Assembly: GCF_013318015.2 (NCBI RefSeq)
Contig: NZ_CP115841.1
Span: forward strand, 1,736,001 to 1,800,000
DNA from: Agrobacterium tumefaciens
Lineage (GTDB): Bacteria; Pseudomonadota; Alphaproteobacteria; Rhizobiales; Rhizobiaceae
Direction of reading: 5' to 3'
Length of the DNA stretch: 64,000 nucleotides
The notes beneath the pieces are model-generated. The model saw nothing but the letters and a program-made list of their open reading frames with translations. It had not been told where the DNA came from and searched no databases. The translations under genes and the position numbers were made by a program. Positions 18,583 to 28,276 of the stretch are shown in pieces; position 1 is the first letter of the stretch; each line of letters begins with the position of its first letter.

Positions 18583-19548
18583 TCATTGAAATCGGGTGAA
18601 GCCCCGCTTTTTCGCCTCATCCGGTGTTAAGGCGTTCCCAATTTTAAACCGGAAGGCCGTAACGGCGTAGTTATCCAGATCGACCTCGCACTGAAAAGAC
18701 ACATCGTGCCAGCTATTGCCGGTGTTGAATGCGCCGCCGGAAGCATCAATCGAATTCCCCGATATCCTCCCGCCCGTATCCGAATAGGGTATCATGCCAC
18801 GGGCGGCAAAACCCGCGCCCTGAATTTGCGCCAGAGCCTCCGTGCTGCAAAGCTGAACAATGCGGCGGCGGGGCGGCAGATCACCAAACATCTGGCGTCT
18901 TTGGGCCGGAGAAAGCAGCGACGAAGACAATAATTGTTTGGCGGCCGGAAGTTTCGCGGGCTTCTCCTTTGCCACCTCGGCAGGTTTTTCGTCAGCCGGT
19001 TTCTCCTGCGGCACAGGCGCCTTTTCCGGCTCAGCCTCTTGCTTGACGGGTGAAACCGCAATTTCTCCCTGCTCGGCGGACGCCTTGAGATCGCCGTTGG
19101 CGGCAGATGGCGCGGGCTTATCCTCAGCCGTCTTTTCAGGCTGGCTTTCAGGCTCCTTGGAAGGCTCGGTCTTGTCCGCTTCCTCCGCCTTACCTGGCTT
19201 GTCCTCTGGGTCCGCCTGCGTCTCCTCCGGCCGCATGGCGATCGCCGGCAGCGTCGCCTGCAAGGGCGGCGAAGGTTTCGGCTCCTCTGCCGGCGGAGCG
19301 GGCGGCGGCGGTGGAGGCTGCGGCTTTTCTTGCTTTGCCTGCTCGGCGGCGGGAGGCTTGGCTTCTTCCGGCTTCTTTTCCTCAGGCGGCGGCACCAGAT
19401 CGACGCTGATGCTTTCCGGCTCCTGCGGTTCGGCTATGCGTTCGGGCAGTTCAAAAAGAAAGATCGCGACCACAGCCAGATGCAGCAACACGGAGACGGG
19501 CACCGCCCATCCCTTCCCTCGCCATCTGCTTGCCGAAACCTGTTGCAT
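18583..19548 (-). CDS. DUF930 domain protein with TonB-like N-terminus
   Basis: A 321-residue envelope protein. A single N-terminal membrane helix near residues 15-35 (VPVSVLLHLAVVAIFLFELP) is followed by about 160 residues rich in Pro, Glu, Lys and Ala. That segment resembles the periplasm-spanning linker of TonB or TolA. The C-terminal roughly 115 residues (from LSPAQRRQMFGDLPPRRRIVQLCSTEAL) match DUF930, with two cysteines (QLCST and FQCEV) that may pair. The family is largely rhizobial and of unknown function. The layout suggests an inner-membrane anchor reaching into the periplasm. It lies downstream of rpoD but is separated from it by a terminator. Confidence 0.82.
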   Translation of the reverse strand: MQQVSASRWRGKGWAVPVSVLLHLAVVAIFLFELPERIAEPQEPESISVDLVPPPEEKKPEEAKPPAAEQAKQEKPQPPPPPPAPPAEEPKPSPPLQATLPAIAMRPEETQADPEDKPGKAEEADKTEPSKEPESQPEKTAEDKPAPSAANGDLKASAEQGEIAVSPVKQEAEPEKAPVPQEKPADEKPAEVAKEKPAKLPAAKQLLSSSLLSPAQRRQMFGDLPPRRRIVQLCSTEALAQIQGAGFAARGMIPYSDTGGRISGNSIDASGGAFNTGNSWHDVSFQCEVDLDNYAVTAFRFKIGNALTPDEAKKRGFTRFQ

Positions 19549-19644
19549 GTTATCGAGCCAAATCGAACCTGAGCATTTCCGAAAACGCGGAACGCTTTGT
19601 TTTCACACATAAGGCTTGTCGCAGAGATCGCCAGTGCGGGAAAC

Positions 19645-19680
19645 AAAAAACCCGGCCAGAGGTGACTGACCGGGTTCAAT
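19645..19680 (-). terminator. Terminator of rpoD
   Basis: On the minus strand AACCCGGTCAG pairs with CTGGCCGGGTT (one mismatch region), followed by TTTTTTG. Confidence 0.8.
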
Positions 19681-19698
19681 TTTAAAGCAGGCAAAGGC

Positions 19699-21753
19699 TT
19701 AGCTGTCGAGGAAGCTTCTGAGCTTTCTGGAGCGGCTCGGATGCTTCAGCTTGCGCAGTGCCTTCGCCTCGATCTGGCGAATACGTTCGCGCGTGACCGA
19801 GAACTGCTGGCCGACTTCTTCCAGCGTATGGTCGGTGTTCATGCCGATGCCGAAACGCATGCGCAGAACACGTTCTTCACGCGGCGTCAGCGAGGCGAGA
19901 ACGCGGGTCGTCGTCTCGCGCAAGTTGGCCTGAATGGCGGCGTCGATAGGCAGCAGCGCGTTCTTGTCTTCGATGAAGTCGCCGAGATGCGAATCCTCTT
20001 CGTCACCCACAGGGGTTTCGAGCGAAATCGGCTCCTTGGCGATTTTCAGAACCTTACGCACCTTTTCAAGCGGCATGGCCAGCTTTTCCGCCAGCTCTTC
20101 CGGGGTCGGCTCACGGCCGATCTCGTGCAGCATCTGGCGCGAGGTGCGAACGATCTTGTTGATCGTCTCGATCATGTGAACCGGAATACGGATCGTGCGC
20201 GCCTGGTCGGCGATCGAACGGGTGATCGCCTGTCTGATCCACCACGTCGCATAGGTCGAGAACTTGTAACCACGGCGATATTCGAACTTGTCCACCGCCT
20301 TCATCAGGCCAATATTGCCTTCCTGAATGAGATCGAGGAACTGCAGGCCGCGGTTTGTGTATTTCTTGGCGATGGAGATCACGAGACGCAGGTTGGCCTC
20401 GACCATCTCCTTCTTGGCGATACGCGCTTCGCGCTCACCCTTCTGTACCATGGAAACGATACGGCGGAATTCGGCGATGGAAATACCGGTTTCCGTCGAC
20501 AGATTCTGGATTTCCTGACGGATCTCGCGGATCGTGTTGCTTTCCTCGCGGGCGAATTCCTTCCAGCCGCGGGCGGCCAGATTGGCAATCGACTTCATCC
20601 AGTTCGGATCGAGTTCCGCACCGTGATACTGCTCGAGGAAGCTGTCGCGCTTGACGCCATAGGATTCGGCAAGGCGCAGCAGCCGGCCTTCGTTCTGCAT
20701 CAGACGCTTGGAAATATCGTAAAGCTGCTCGACAAGGCTGTCGACACGGTTCTGGTTCAGCGACAGCGACTTCACAGCCGTGATCAACTGGTCCTTGAGA
20801 TCCTTGTAGCGGCGCTCTTGACCGGAGGACAGGGTCCCCGTGCAGGCAAGGCGAGCTTCGACCTGCTGGTCCTGAAGCTTGCGCAGCTTCTTGTAGGTGT
20901 CGGCAATGGTGTCGAGCGTTTCCATGACCTGCGGACGCAGCTCGGCTTCCATCGCGGCAAGCGAAAGGTTGGACTCGTCGTCGTCCTCTTCTTCCTCTTC
21001 CGGCGGCAGGCCATCGCCACCCACATCAGTCACATCCTCGTCACCGGAGGGCGCACGCAGTCTGCGGGTCTTTTCCTTCTCTTCGGCGGCCTTGCGGTCC
21101 GCCTCGATCTTTTCCGGGCTCTGGAACTGCGGGGCAGCCTTGGCTTCCGGGCCGGAATAGGTGGTTTCGAGATCGATGATCTCGCGCAGAAGCGTCGTGC
21201 CTTCGTTGAGTTCGTCGCGCCAGATGATCAGCGCCTGGAACGTCAACGGGCTTTCGCAAAGGCCGGAGATCATCGTTTCGCGGCCGGCCTCGATGCGCTT
21301 GGCGATGGCGATTTCGCCTTCGCGCGACAGAAGCTCTACGGAACCCATTTCGCGCAGATACATGCGCACAGGATCGTCGGTACGGTCGGTCGGTTCTTTT
21401 TTCTTCGCGGTCGCAAGCGCGGTACCGCCGGAAGGTGCCAGTTCGCCGCCTTCGGACTCTTCGTTATCGGAATCGTCGCTTTCGGCTTCGCCCGGTGCTT
21501 CCTCGGCATCCTCGTCCTCGATAACGTTGATGCCCATATCGGACAGCATCGCCATCGTGTCTTCGATCTGCTCGGACGTCACTTCTTCGGACGGCAGGAC
21601 GGAATTCAGCTCGTCCATCGTCACATAGCCGCGCTTCTTGGCGGCCTTGATCATCTTTTTGACCGCGTCATCCGAAAGATCGAGAAGCGGACCGTCCGTC
21701 GCACCGTCGCGTTCGTTTTCTGCTTCTTCGTTTTCTTTGACTTTGGTTGCCAT
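19699..21753 (-). CDS. rpoD: RNA polymerase primary sigma factor RpoD (sigma-70)
   Basis: The housekeeping sigma factor directs RNA polymerase to -35/-10 promoters. In 684 residues it shows region 1.1 ([21 protein letters not shown]), region 1.2 ([22 protein letters not shown]), and a long acidic non-conserved insert with an EEEEEDDDE run. Region 2 ([58 protein letters not shown]) binds the -10 element. Region 3 follows, then region 4 with the -35 helix-turn-helix ([27 protein letters not shown]). It lies downstream of dnaG with 394 bases between, as in other rhizobia, so it is likely transcribed from its own promoter. Confidence 0.99.
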   Translation of the reverse strand: MATKVKENEEAENERDGATDGPLLDLSDDAVKKMIKAAKKRGYVTMDELNSVLPSEEVTSEQIEDTMAMLSDMGINVIEDEDAEEAPGEAESDDSDNEESEGGELAPSGGTALATAKKKEPTDRTDDPVRMYLREMGSVELLSREGEIAIAKRIEAGRETMISGLCESPLTFQALIIWRDELNEGTTLLREIIDLETTYSGPEAKAAPQFQSPEKIEADRKAAEEKEKTRRLRAPSGDEDVTDVGGDGLPPEEEEEDDDESNLSLAAMEAELRPQVMETLDTIADTYKKLRKLQDQQVEARLACTGTLSSGQERRYKDLKDQLITAVKSLSLNQNRVDSLVEQLYDISKRLMQNEGRLLRLAESYGVKRDSFLEQYHGAELDPNWMKSIANLAARGWKEFAREESNTIREIRQEIQNLSTETGISIAEFRRIVSMVQKGEREARIAKKEMVEANLRLVISIAKKYTNRGLQFLDLIQEGNIGLMKAVDKFEYRRGYKFSTYATWWIRQAITRSIADQARTIRIPVHMIETINKIVRTSRQMLHEIGREPTPEELAEKLAMPLEKVRKVLKIAKEPISLETPVGDEEDSHLGDFIEDKNALLPIDAAIQANLRETTTRVLASLTPREERVLRMRFGIGMNTDHTLEEVGQQFSVTRERIRQIEAKALRKLKHPSRSRKLRSFLDS

Positions 21754-22147
21754 CTATCTCGTCGCTTTCCCTGACGCTAACACCTGTTCCGCCGCATAGC
21801 CGTTCGCCTTGAGAGCATCCGGCTGATAACAGCGAATCACTGTCAGACACCTAACGGAGTGATCTTTAATTGCCGATTAACCACGGCAGCCTCAGGCAGA
21901 ATGCAAAGACAGTGCACCCGAAAATGCTTGCTCATGCAATTTCTATCCGCCAAGGCTCATTCCACCTTACTATTCCTGAATTGGTGATTCCCGCTATTTC
22001 CCGCCCCGTCAAGCCTTTGAGGGCGAGACAGCCACGGAAATTCATAAAAAGGGCCGCATTTTGCGAGTTATCACCAGACTACCCCCTATTTAGGGCGCTT
22101 GCAGCAAAAGGCAACCCCACACGTCTTTCTATTCTTGGCCGCAGTTC
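21754..22147. other. Intergenic region between dnaG and rpoD
   Basis: This 394-base gap must hold the rpoD promoter on the minus strand. I see no full -35/-10 pair that I would defend. There is a short palindrome CCCTA/TAGGG near 22084-22095 and no convincing coding frame or RNA. Confidence 0.5.
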
Positions 22148-24133
22148 TCAGCCATGGCCGACAGCCGGACCCTTTACCCGGCCGGACATGACGCCGAAAC
22201 CATCGATGATCGCTTCCTGATTTTCCATTCGGCCGATTTCCAGCTGAACTTCGGCCAGCGCCCGCACCAGAAGCGTGCCGCGTTCGTCGTCCGTCGCCTC
22301 GCCTATTTCCCGTTCCAGCTCGCGCTTCTGCCAGAGCAGGGATTTCGTCCTCTTGTGCAGGGAAAGCGCCTGCACATATCCCTCACGCGCATCTTCTAGC
22401 GCCGCCTGTTCCGTGGCCGTCCACAGGCGCGCATTGCGCACCTGCTGGTCCATGGTTTTCAAAAGCACCTCGAAACCCTGCTGCGACAGGCGCTCGATCA
22501 GCCCTGCCCGCGAAATCTCGGCCGCACTTTCCGCTGCAAAGGTCAGCACAGTCGACCACAGGCGTTGCAGATCGCGGTTCTCGTAATCGATCGCGGCGAT
22601 CTCGTCATATTCCTCAAGCAGCAGTTCGGGATGGTTGACGATGGTGATGGCGAGAACGCTTTCGCGAAGTGAAGGCTTGGTCTGGTGCCCCCTGACCAGA
22701 CCCGACTGGGTAAGCCGGTCGGAAATGTTGCTGGCCGGCGCAGCCATGGCTCCACCCCGTCCGGAAGCGTTCCTCTGGAACCCGCGCCCATTACCCTGCT
22801 GGCCATCGCGGCGGAAATTTCCACCCTGCGAACCGCCCTGCTGAAAACGCGGCTGGAAGAAGGCATTCAGCCTGTCGCGCATATCCTGCTGGTAAAAACG
22901 CCGCACCGCCTCGTCGCCGATGACGGCAACGATCTGCCGCAGCCGGCTTTCAAGCTGGGCACGCTTTTCAGGCGTATCGAAAGTCACCGAAGAGGTCTCG
23001 CGGCTCCAGATCATCGCCGCGAGCGGTTTTGCCTCGGAAAGCACACGGTCAAAAGGCGCACGCCCCTCCAGCCGCACGAGATCATCAGGGTCTTTTCCGT
23101 CGGGCAAAAGCGCAAAGCTGACCGAACGATCAGGCTTGATATGCGGTAAGGCGAGATCGGCTGCGCGGTTGGCGGCACGAATGCCGGCGCCGTCGCCATC
23201 AAAGCAGAGGATCGGCTGCGGCGACATTTTCCACAGGAGCTCAAGCTGGCTTTCCGTCAGCGCCGTGCCGAGCGGGGCGACAGCATTTTCCACACCCGCC
23301 TGATAAAGCGCAATGACATCCATATAACCTTCGACGGCAATGACGGTGCCACCGGAAGCCTGCGAGGCGCGCCGCGCACGGGCGAAATTGTAGAGAACAT
23401 TGCCCTTGTGAAAAAGCTCGGTCTCGTTGGAGTTCAGATATTTGGCCACTGCATCCGCCGCCATGGCGCGGCCGCCGAAAGCGATCACCTTTTCGCGCGA
23501 CGACAGGATCGGGAACATGATGCGGTCGCGGAAGCGGTCATAGGAAACCGGCACGTTTTCATGCACCACCAGCCCGCAGGCTTCCATCTGTTCGCGCGCC
23601 ACACCCTTGCTCGCCAGATGCTCCTTTAGCGCATTGCGGCTATCTGGTGCAAAACCGAGCCTGAATGTCTCGATGGTGCGCCCAGTCAGTCCGCGATCGC
23701 GCAGATAAGCCCGCGCCCGCGCACCAAGCGCGGTCTGCAACTGATCCTGAAAGAACAGCGTCGCCATTTCCATGACGTCCTGCAACGAGGTGCGCTCGCG
23801 CTCGCGCTTCTCAGCCTGCGGATCGGGCTGCGGCATGGAGATGCCGGCCATGTCGGCGATCTGCTGAACGGCTTCGGGGAAACTCAACCCCTCGAGATCG
23901 GTGAGAAACCGGAAATGATCGCCGGAAACACCGCAACCGAAACAATGGTATCGCCCCTTGCGATCCTCGCAGTGAAAACTCGGGCTTTTTTCGCCATGGA
24001 ACGGGCAGCAGGCCCAATAATCGCCCCGCGGCGTATTGGTCTTCTTCTTATCCCAGGACACACGTCTGCCGATCACATCAGAGATGTCCACGCGGTCGCG
24101 TATCTCATCGAGAAAAGAATTGGAAAATCGCAT
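22148..24133 (-). CDS. dnaG: DNA primase DnaG
   Basis: DnaG makes the RNA primers for replication. The 661-residue protein begins with the CHC2 zinc domain (CPFHGEKSPSFHCEDRKGRYHCFGC; Cys-His-Cys-Cys ligands). The primase catalytic core follows, with the TOPRIM signature in VIAVEGYMDVIALYQAG and FDGDGAGIRAANRAADLAL. A Gln/Gly/Arg-rich flexible linker occupies roughly residues 430-470. The C-terminal part, about 190 residues, corresponds to the DnaB-interacting helicase-binding domain. The order dnaG-rpoD is the relic of the macromolecular synthesis operon seen in many bacteria, here without rpsU. Confidence 0.98.
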   Translation of the reverse strand: MRFSNSFLDEIRDRVDISDVIGRRVSWDKKKTNTPRGDYWACCPFHGEKSPSFHCEDRKGRYHCFGCGVSGDHFRFLTDLEGLSFPEAVQQIADMAGISMPQPDPQAEKRERERTSLQDVMEMATLFFQDQLQTALGARARAYLRDRGLTGRTIETFRLGFAPDSRNALKEHLASKGVAREQMEACGLVVHENVPVSYDRFRDRIMFPILSSREKVIAFGGRAMAADAVAKYLNSNETELFHKGNVLYNFARARRASQASGGTVIAVEGYMDVIALYQAGVENAVAPLGTALTESQLELLWKMSPQPILCFDGDGAGIRAANRAADLALPHIKPDRSVSFALLPDGKDPDDLVRLEGRAPFDRVLSEAKPLAAMIWSRETSSVTFDTPEKRAQLESRLRQIVAVIGDEAVRRFYQQDMRDRLNAFFQPRFQQGGSQGGNFRRDGQQGNGRGFQRNASGRGGAMAAPASNISDRLTQSGLVRGHQTKPSLRESVLAITIVNHPELLLEEYDEIAAIDYENRDLQRLWSTVLTFAAESAAEISRAGLIERLSQQGFEVLLKTMDQQVRNARLWTATEQAALEDAREGYVQALSLHKRTKSLLWQKRELEREIGEATDDERGTLLVRALAEVQLEIGRMENQEAIIDGFGVMSGRVKGPAVGHG

Positions 24134-24515
24134 GGTTTACCTGTTCGAGGCCAGTCTTTCATATAAGCGCAGAAAGGGGTCAGTACCAAACCCAAAGAAC
24201 CGGAATACCCGATATTCACAGGCCATCGCACTAAAACCGCATCGCCGCTGTCGCCCGCTTCGGGCAAATTTATGGCAGCGCATCATCACAAAAAATTATG
24301 TTTTTGTAATTTGAGCCAACCGTCGCCGAGGTATAAAACATATTCAAAGGCAGCGCCCGGACATTCTCATAAAGCTGCTGACGCCCGCAGGCACGTCCCC
24401 CGAAAAACGCCTGCGCGTGACCGCATTTTGATCCGCCGAAATGCGCCTTCGTCGGCAGCAAAAAGGCAGGGCAGCCATGGCTGCCCTGCCTTTACTTTTT
24501 CCGAACGGGCGAAAC
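24134..24515. other. Intergenic region between yqeY and dnaG
   Basis: About 380 bases without a convincing gene. They contain the yqeY terminator (24459-24490), a CAAAAA/TTTTTG inverted repeat near 24290-24307, and presumably the dnaG promoter on the minus strand. The short frames here lack coding character. Confidence 0.5.
24459..24490 (-). terminator. Terminator of yqeY
   Basis: A perfect 26-base palindrome (GGCAGGGCAGCCA and its complement, 24465-24490) is followed on the minus strand by TTTTT. Confidence 0.85.
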
Positions 24516-24968
24516 CTACTTCAGCAAATCCTTGACGACGCCGGATGCTTTCGCGAAGTCGATCTGGCCGGGATAGCGCTCCTTGAGCGCATTCATGCAC
24601 TTGCCCATGTCACGCAGGCCGGAGGCGCCGGTTTCGCTGATGACGGCCTGGCACAATTCGCGCACCTTTTCGGCCGGAATCTCTTCCGGCATGAATTCCT
24701 TGATGATGACGATTTCCTCGCGCTCCTGAGCGGCAAGCTCGGCGCGACCGGCACCATCATAGATGCTGGCGGACTCTTCCCGCTGCTTTACCATCTTGGT
24801 CAGGATCTGCATGATCTCGTCGTCGGTGACGGGGTCCTTGCCCACGCCGCGATTGGCAATATCGCGATCCTTGATGGCCGCCTGGATGAGACGCACGGTC
24901 GATGTACGCCGGGCGTCACGAGCCTTCAGCGCGTCTTTCAGAGTATTAGCGAACGTGTCGCGCATCAT
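24516..24968 (-). CDS. yqeY: GatB/YqeY domain-containing protein
   Basis: A 150-residue protein consisting of one YqeY domain, the same helical fold as the tail of GatB, the amidotransferase subunit that binds tRNA. Free-standing YqeY is thought to act in tRNA-dependent amidation or tRNA binding, but its role is not proven. Typical blocks are LKDALKARDARRTSTVRLIQAAIKDRDI, the EIMQILTKMVKQREESA helix and the C-terminal GQIDFAKASGVVKDLL. The ATG at 24968 has AAGGAG eight bases upstream; another ATG follows it immediately. It diverges from carA. Confidence 0.9.
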   Translation of the reverse strand: MMRDTFANTLKDALKARDARRTSTVRLIQAAIKDRDIANRGVGKDPVTDDEIMQILTKMVKQREESASIYDGAGRAELAAQEREEIVIIKEFMPEEIPAEKVRELCQAVISETGASGLRDMGKCMNALKERYPGQIDFAKASGVVKDLLK

Positions 24969-25304
24969 TTCTTCTTCTCCTTGGGAAAGTGCATTCCGCA
25001 GCTTCTCGACACGGAAACTTTCCACCTTATTTTTCGAAACGACATAACCGAGCAAACCCGCTCAAGCAAATCAAATGCATAAGCCTTTGAATGTGCGAAG
25101 GTTTAATTCCGCGTAAATCTCGAGCCTGCGGTTGACCGTTTAAGCAGCTTTCGTTATTTTCCGGCACCTGCACGAGATTTTAACGAAGGGTCAAAACGCG
25201 AGTTTTTCGCGCGCCCCTTTATGTCACGAAGCCTGCGACAAAAAATGGCCCCTCTCCCCCTGCCTTTCAAGAGGCGGGGTGCGAAGCGGCAGAAACGGAA
25301 CGAG
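24969..25304. other. Divergent intergenic region yqeY-carA
   Basis: This 336-base gap contains the carA promoter at 25132-25160. In the presumed leader is a small hairpin CGCGA/TCGCG (25197-25211) without a T-run. No coding frame in it is convincing. Confidence 0.5.
25132..25160 (+). promoter_or_regulatory. Predicted sigma-70 promoter of carA
   Basis: TTGACC (25132-25137), a 17-base spacer, TATTTT (25155-25160). The predicted start near 25167 gives a leader of about 138 bases. Confidence 0.6.
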
Positions 25305-26510
25305 ATGACCGAGACAGCGCCCTGGACTACCCGCAAACCGACCGCAATGCTTGTTCTTGCCGATGGCACAGTGATCGAGGGAACGGGGATCGGCGCAACC
25401 GGCAAGGTACAGGCGGAAGTCTGCTTCAACACCGCACTGACCGGTTACGAAGAAATCCTGACCGATCCGTCCTATCTCGGCCAGATCGTCACCTTCACCT
25501 TCCCGCACATCGGCAATGTCGGCACCAATGAGGAAGACATCGAAGACCTGACGCCAGCCGCCCGCCGCGGTGCAGTCGGCGTCATCTTCAAGGCCGACAT
25601 CACCGACCCTTCGAACTTCCGCGCCGCCAAGCATCTGGATGCCTGGCTGAAAGCCCGCGGCGTCATCGGCCTTTGCGGCATCGACACGCGCGCGCTGACG
25701 GCATGGATACGCGAAAACGGTGCACCAAACGCGGTGATCGCCCATGATCCCAACGGCGTGTTCGACATCGATGCGCTGAAGGCGGAAGCCAAGGCATGGA
25801 GCGGTCTCGTCGGCCTCGATCTCGCCATCGAAGCCACATCCGGCCAATCCTCCACCTGGACGGAAACGCCTTGGGTTTGGAACGAGGGTTACGGCACGCT
25901 GAATGAAGCCGATGCGAAGTACCATGTCGTTTGCGTGGATTTCGGCGTCAAGCGCAACATCCTGCGTCTCTTCGCCGGTCTCGATTGCAAGGTCACGGTG
26001 GTTCCGGCCCAGACATCCGCCGAAGACATTCTGGCATTGAAGCCGGATGGCGTTTTCCTTTCCAACGGTCCGGGAGATCCGGCAGCGACAGGCGAATATG
26101 CCGTACCGGTCATTCAGAACCTCATCAACAGCGACCTGCCGATCTTCGGCATCTGCCTCGGCCACCAGATGCTTGGCCTGGCCGTCGGCGCCAAGACTGA
26201 AAAGATGCACCAGGGCCACCACGGCGCCAACCATCCGGTCAAGGACTTCACCACCGGCAAGGTGGAAATCGTTTCCATGAACCATGGTTTTGCGGTTGAC
26301 GCCAAGTCGCTGCCTGATGGCGTCGAAGAAACCCACACGTCGCTGTTCGACGGCACCAATTGCGGCCTGCGCATCGTCGGCAAGCCGGTCTTCTCCGTCC
26401 AGCACCATCCGGAAGCATCGCCCGGCCCGCAGGACAGCCACTATCTCTTCCGCCGCTTCGTCAACCTGCTGCGCGAGAGACAAGGTGAGGCAGCGCTCGC
26501 CGAGCGCTGA
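25305..26510 (+). CDS. carA: Carbamoyl-phosphate synthase small subunit
   Basis: CarA hydrolyses glutamine and passes ammonia to CarB to make carbamoyl phosphate for arginine and pyrimidine synthesis. The 401-residue protein has the N-terminal CPSase small-chain domain (LADGTVIEGTGIGATGKVQAEVCFNTALTGYEEILTDPSY) and a C-terminal class I glutamine amidotransferase domain. The triad is visible as Cys in IFGICLGHQML and His-Glu in VQHHPEASPGP. The ATG at 25305 gives the family length; an in-frame ATG at 25221 would add 28 unlikely residues. carB is not adjacent; it lies 7 kb downstream on the same strand. Confidence 0.98.
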   Translation: MTETAPWTTRKPTAMLVLADGTVIEGTGIGATGKVQAEVCFNTALTGYEEILTDPSYLGQIVTFTFPHIGNVGTNEEDIEDLTPAARRGAVGVIFKADITDPSNFRAAKHLDAWLKARGVIGLCGIDTRALTAWIRENGAPNAVIAHDPNGVFDIDALKAEAKAWSGLVGLDLAIEATSGQSSTWTETPWVWNEGYGTLNEADAKYHVVCVDFGVKRNILRLFAGLDCKVTVVPAQTSAEDILALKPDGVFLSNGPGDPAATGEYAVPVIQNLINSDLPIFGICLGHQMLGLAVGAKTEKMHQGHHGANHPVKDFTTGKVEIVSMNHGFAVDAKSLPDGVEETHTSLFDGTNCGLRIVGKPVFSVQHHPEASPGPQDSHYLFRRFVNLLRERQGEAALAER

Positions 26511-26538
26511 GACATCTTCGGAAAATCAGGAAAAATAT

Positions 26539-26565
26539 ACGGCCCGCTTTCAGCGGGCCGTTTTC
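26539..26565. terminator. Terminator of carA, shared with the convergent MATE gene
   Basis: ACGGCCCGC/GCGGGCCGT stem with a TTTC run on the plus side and a short A-rich run on the other. Confidence 0.8.
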
Positions 26566-27947
26566 ATTTCACGCTTCACCAGAATGACGAAACGTATAGT
26601 CAGGAGAACGGCCGCCGTCGAAAGGCCGATCACGAAACCGAACCAGACGCCGCGTCCGCCAAAGCCGAGCGGAAAGGCCATGGTCCAAGCCAGCGCCAGC
26701 CCGATCGGCCAATAGGAAATCAGCGCCAGCATCGCCGGAATGCGCGCATCCTTCAATCCGCGCAGCAAACCTGCTGTCACGGCCTGGATACCATCGACCA
26801 ACTGGAAGATGCCGGCGATCACCACGAGGCTGCTGGCATAGGCAAGCACTTCCGCCGCTTCCGGCAACTTCGCGTCAAGAAACCACTTCGCCAGAAATTC
26901 CGGAACAGCCGCAAACAGGATGCCGCCGCAAACGGCAATGCCGCAGGCAATCGCGTAGACCATGATGGCGGCGCGCACGAGGTTCCTGAAATCACCCTGA
27001 CCGAACGCGACACCGACCCTCACGGTCGCCGCCTGCGACAGGCCGAGCGGGATCATGAAAGCGATGGAGGCAAGCTGCAGGGCGATTCCATGCGCCGCAA
27101 GCTGCACGGTGCCAATCTGTCCCATCAGGATCGAAGCGGCCGCAAACAGCGTCACTTCGGCAAGGATGGTAATGCTGATCGGCAGGCCAAGGCGCAGCAC
27201 TTCGAACAGCGCATGCCAGTCCGGCCGCCAGAAGCGCACGAACAGCTCGTATTTCCTGGTTTCCTCACGCGTCTGCACATAAGCGACGATGAAGATGAAG
27301 CTGAAGGCATTGACGATGACGGCAACGACGGCCGCGCCGTTCATACCCATCACCGGCAATCCGAAATGGCCGAAGACCAGCGCATAGGCCATCAAGCCAT
27401 TCAGCACCAACATGATGATGGTGACATACAGAATGATGCCCGCACGGCCGATGGCACTGACAAGCCCGCGCAGCACGTAAAAAAGCAGCGCCGGCAAAAG
27501 GCCGAACTTGGCGATGGCGAGATAATGGCCGGTCAACGCCGCAACTTCGGGGTTTTGCCCGAGATAGACCAGAATGCGCTCGGCGTTGAAGAATATCGGC
27601 AGGGCAAGAACCCAGTACGCGATTGCAACCCACATGCCCATGCGCAGCGAGCGGCGGGCAGCCGTCGCATCGCCCTGCCCGTAAGCCTGCGCTACCATTG
27701 GCACCACGGCCACGGAAAATCCCGAGCCGAAAATGAAGACAACGAAGAAGAACTGCCCGGCCAGCACCATGGCCGCCAGCTTCTCAGCTCCGAGCTGACC
27801 GACGATGACCATATCTGTAGTGTGGATGCCAAGCTGCGCGAGCTGCGCACCGACAAGCGGAATTCCAAGCGCAAGCGTAGCCTTGAAATGCGAAAGCCAC
27901 GACCCCGATCCAGAGGGAACGGTTTCTGCAACAACCGACGAAGACAT
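26550..27947 (-). CDS. MATE family multidrug efflux transporter (NorM type)
   Basis: A 465-residue inner-membrane antiporter with 12 predicted helices in two homologous halves. It fits the NorM branch, which exports cationic drugs and dyes with Na+ or H+. The N-terminal half carries GIPLVGAQLAQLGIHTTDMVIVGQLGAEKLAAM, and the second half repeats the pattern in LGLPISITILAEVTLFAAASILMGQIGTVQLAAHGIALQLASIAFMIPLGLSQAATVRVG. It converges on carA and diverges from the chemoreceptor gene. An inverted repeat CCATTGC/GCAATGG lies 22 bases before its start codon and may be an operator. The substrate is unknown. Confidence 0.92.
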   Translation of the reverse strand: MSSSVVAETVPSGSGSWLSHFKATLALGIPLVGAQLAQLGIHTTDMVIVGQLGAEKLAAMVLAGQFFFVVFIFGSGFSVAVVPMVAQAYGQGDATAARRSLRMGMWVAIAYWVLALPIFFNAERILVYLGQNPEVAALTGHYLAIAKFGLLPALLFYVLRGLVSAIGRAGIILYVTIIMLVLNGLMAYALVFGHFGLPVMGMNGAAVVAVIVNAFSFIFIVAYVQTREETRKYELFVRFWRPDWHALFEVLRLGLPISITILAEVTLFAAASILMGQIGTVQLAAHGIALQLASIAFMIPLGLSQAATVRVGVAFGQGDFRNLVRAAIMVYAIACGIAVCGGILFAAVPEFLAKWFLDAKLPEAAEVLAYASSLVVIAGIFQLVDGIQAVTAGLLRGLKDARIPAMLALISYWPIGLALAWTMAFPLGFGGRGVWFGFVIGLSTAAVLLTIRFVILVKREMKTAR

Positions 27948-28276
27948 TGTAATTCACCTGAATTTTGGCCATTGCCCGCGAATTGCGCAATGGCAGCAGG
28001 TGATGAATAAAATATTCCCTTCCTGCACGCAACCTTTGCGGATCAATGATCAAAATTTACGCAGAACGGCAATTTTACGTCCACTTGGGCCGAGACGGCC
28101 TGACATAAAACAAATTTAGCCGAATTTTACCATTTCACTTTACGCATTAGAATATCGCGAAGTTCTTTCAAACCATAAGCTGCATGACGCAGAATATTCC
28201 CGCCATTGAGGCATGTCTTTCCCATTATTTTCCAAGATGAGCCGAATGGGCACATCTGGTTCCAAGGACGTGTAGC
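27948..28276. other. Divergent intergenic region MATE-chemoreceptor
   Basis: This 329-base gap is moderately AT-rich. It contains the inverted repeat at 27969-27993 near the MATE start and an AAGGA Shine-Dalgarno for the chemoreceptor. I see no gene in it. Confidence 0.5.
27969..27993. promoter_or_regulatory. Inverted repeat, candidate repressor site of the MATE gene
   Basis: CCATTGC (27969-27975) and GCAATGG (27987-27993) form perfect seven-base arms around an 11-base centre, 22 bases upstream of the MATE start. The size suits a TetR- or MarR-type dimer, but no such regulator is adjacent. Confidence 0.4.

Noticed and set aside
19741..21774. A 677-codon open frame on the plus strand opposite rpoD
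   Set aside because: It is an antisense shadow of rpoD created by GC-rich codon bias. Its translation has no recognisable domain, while the minus strand is an unmistakable sigma-70.
27090..28010. A 306-codon plus-strand frame opposite the MATE gene
   Set aside because: Composition is rich in His, Arg, Asp and Gln, as in other shadows, and there is no Shine-Dalgarno.
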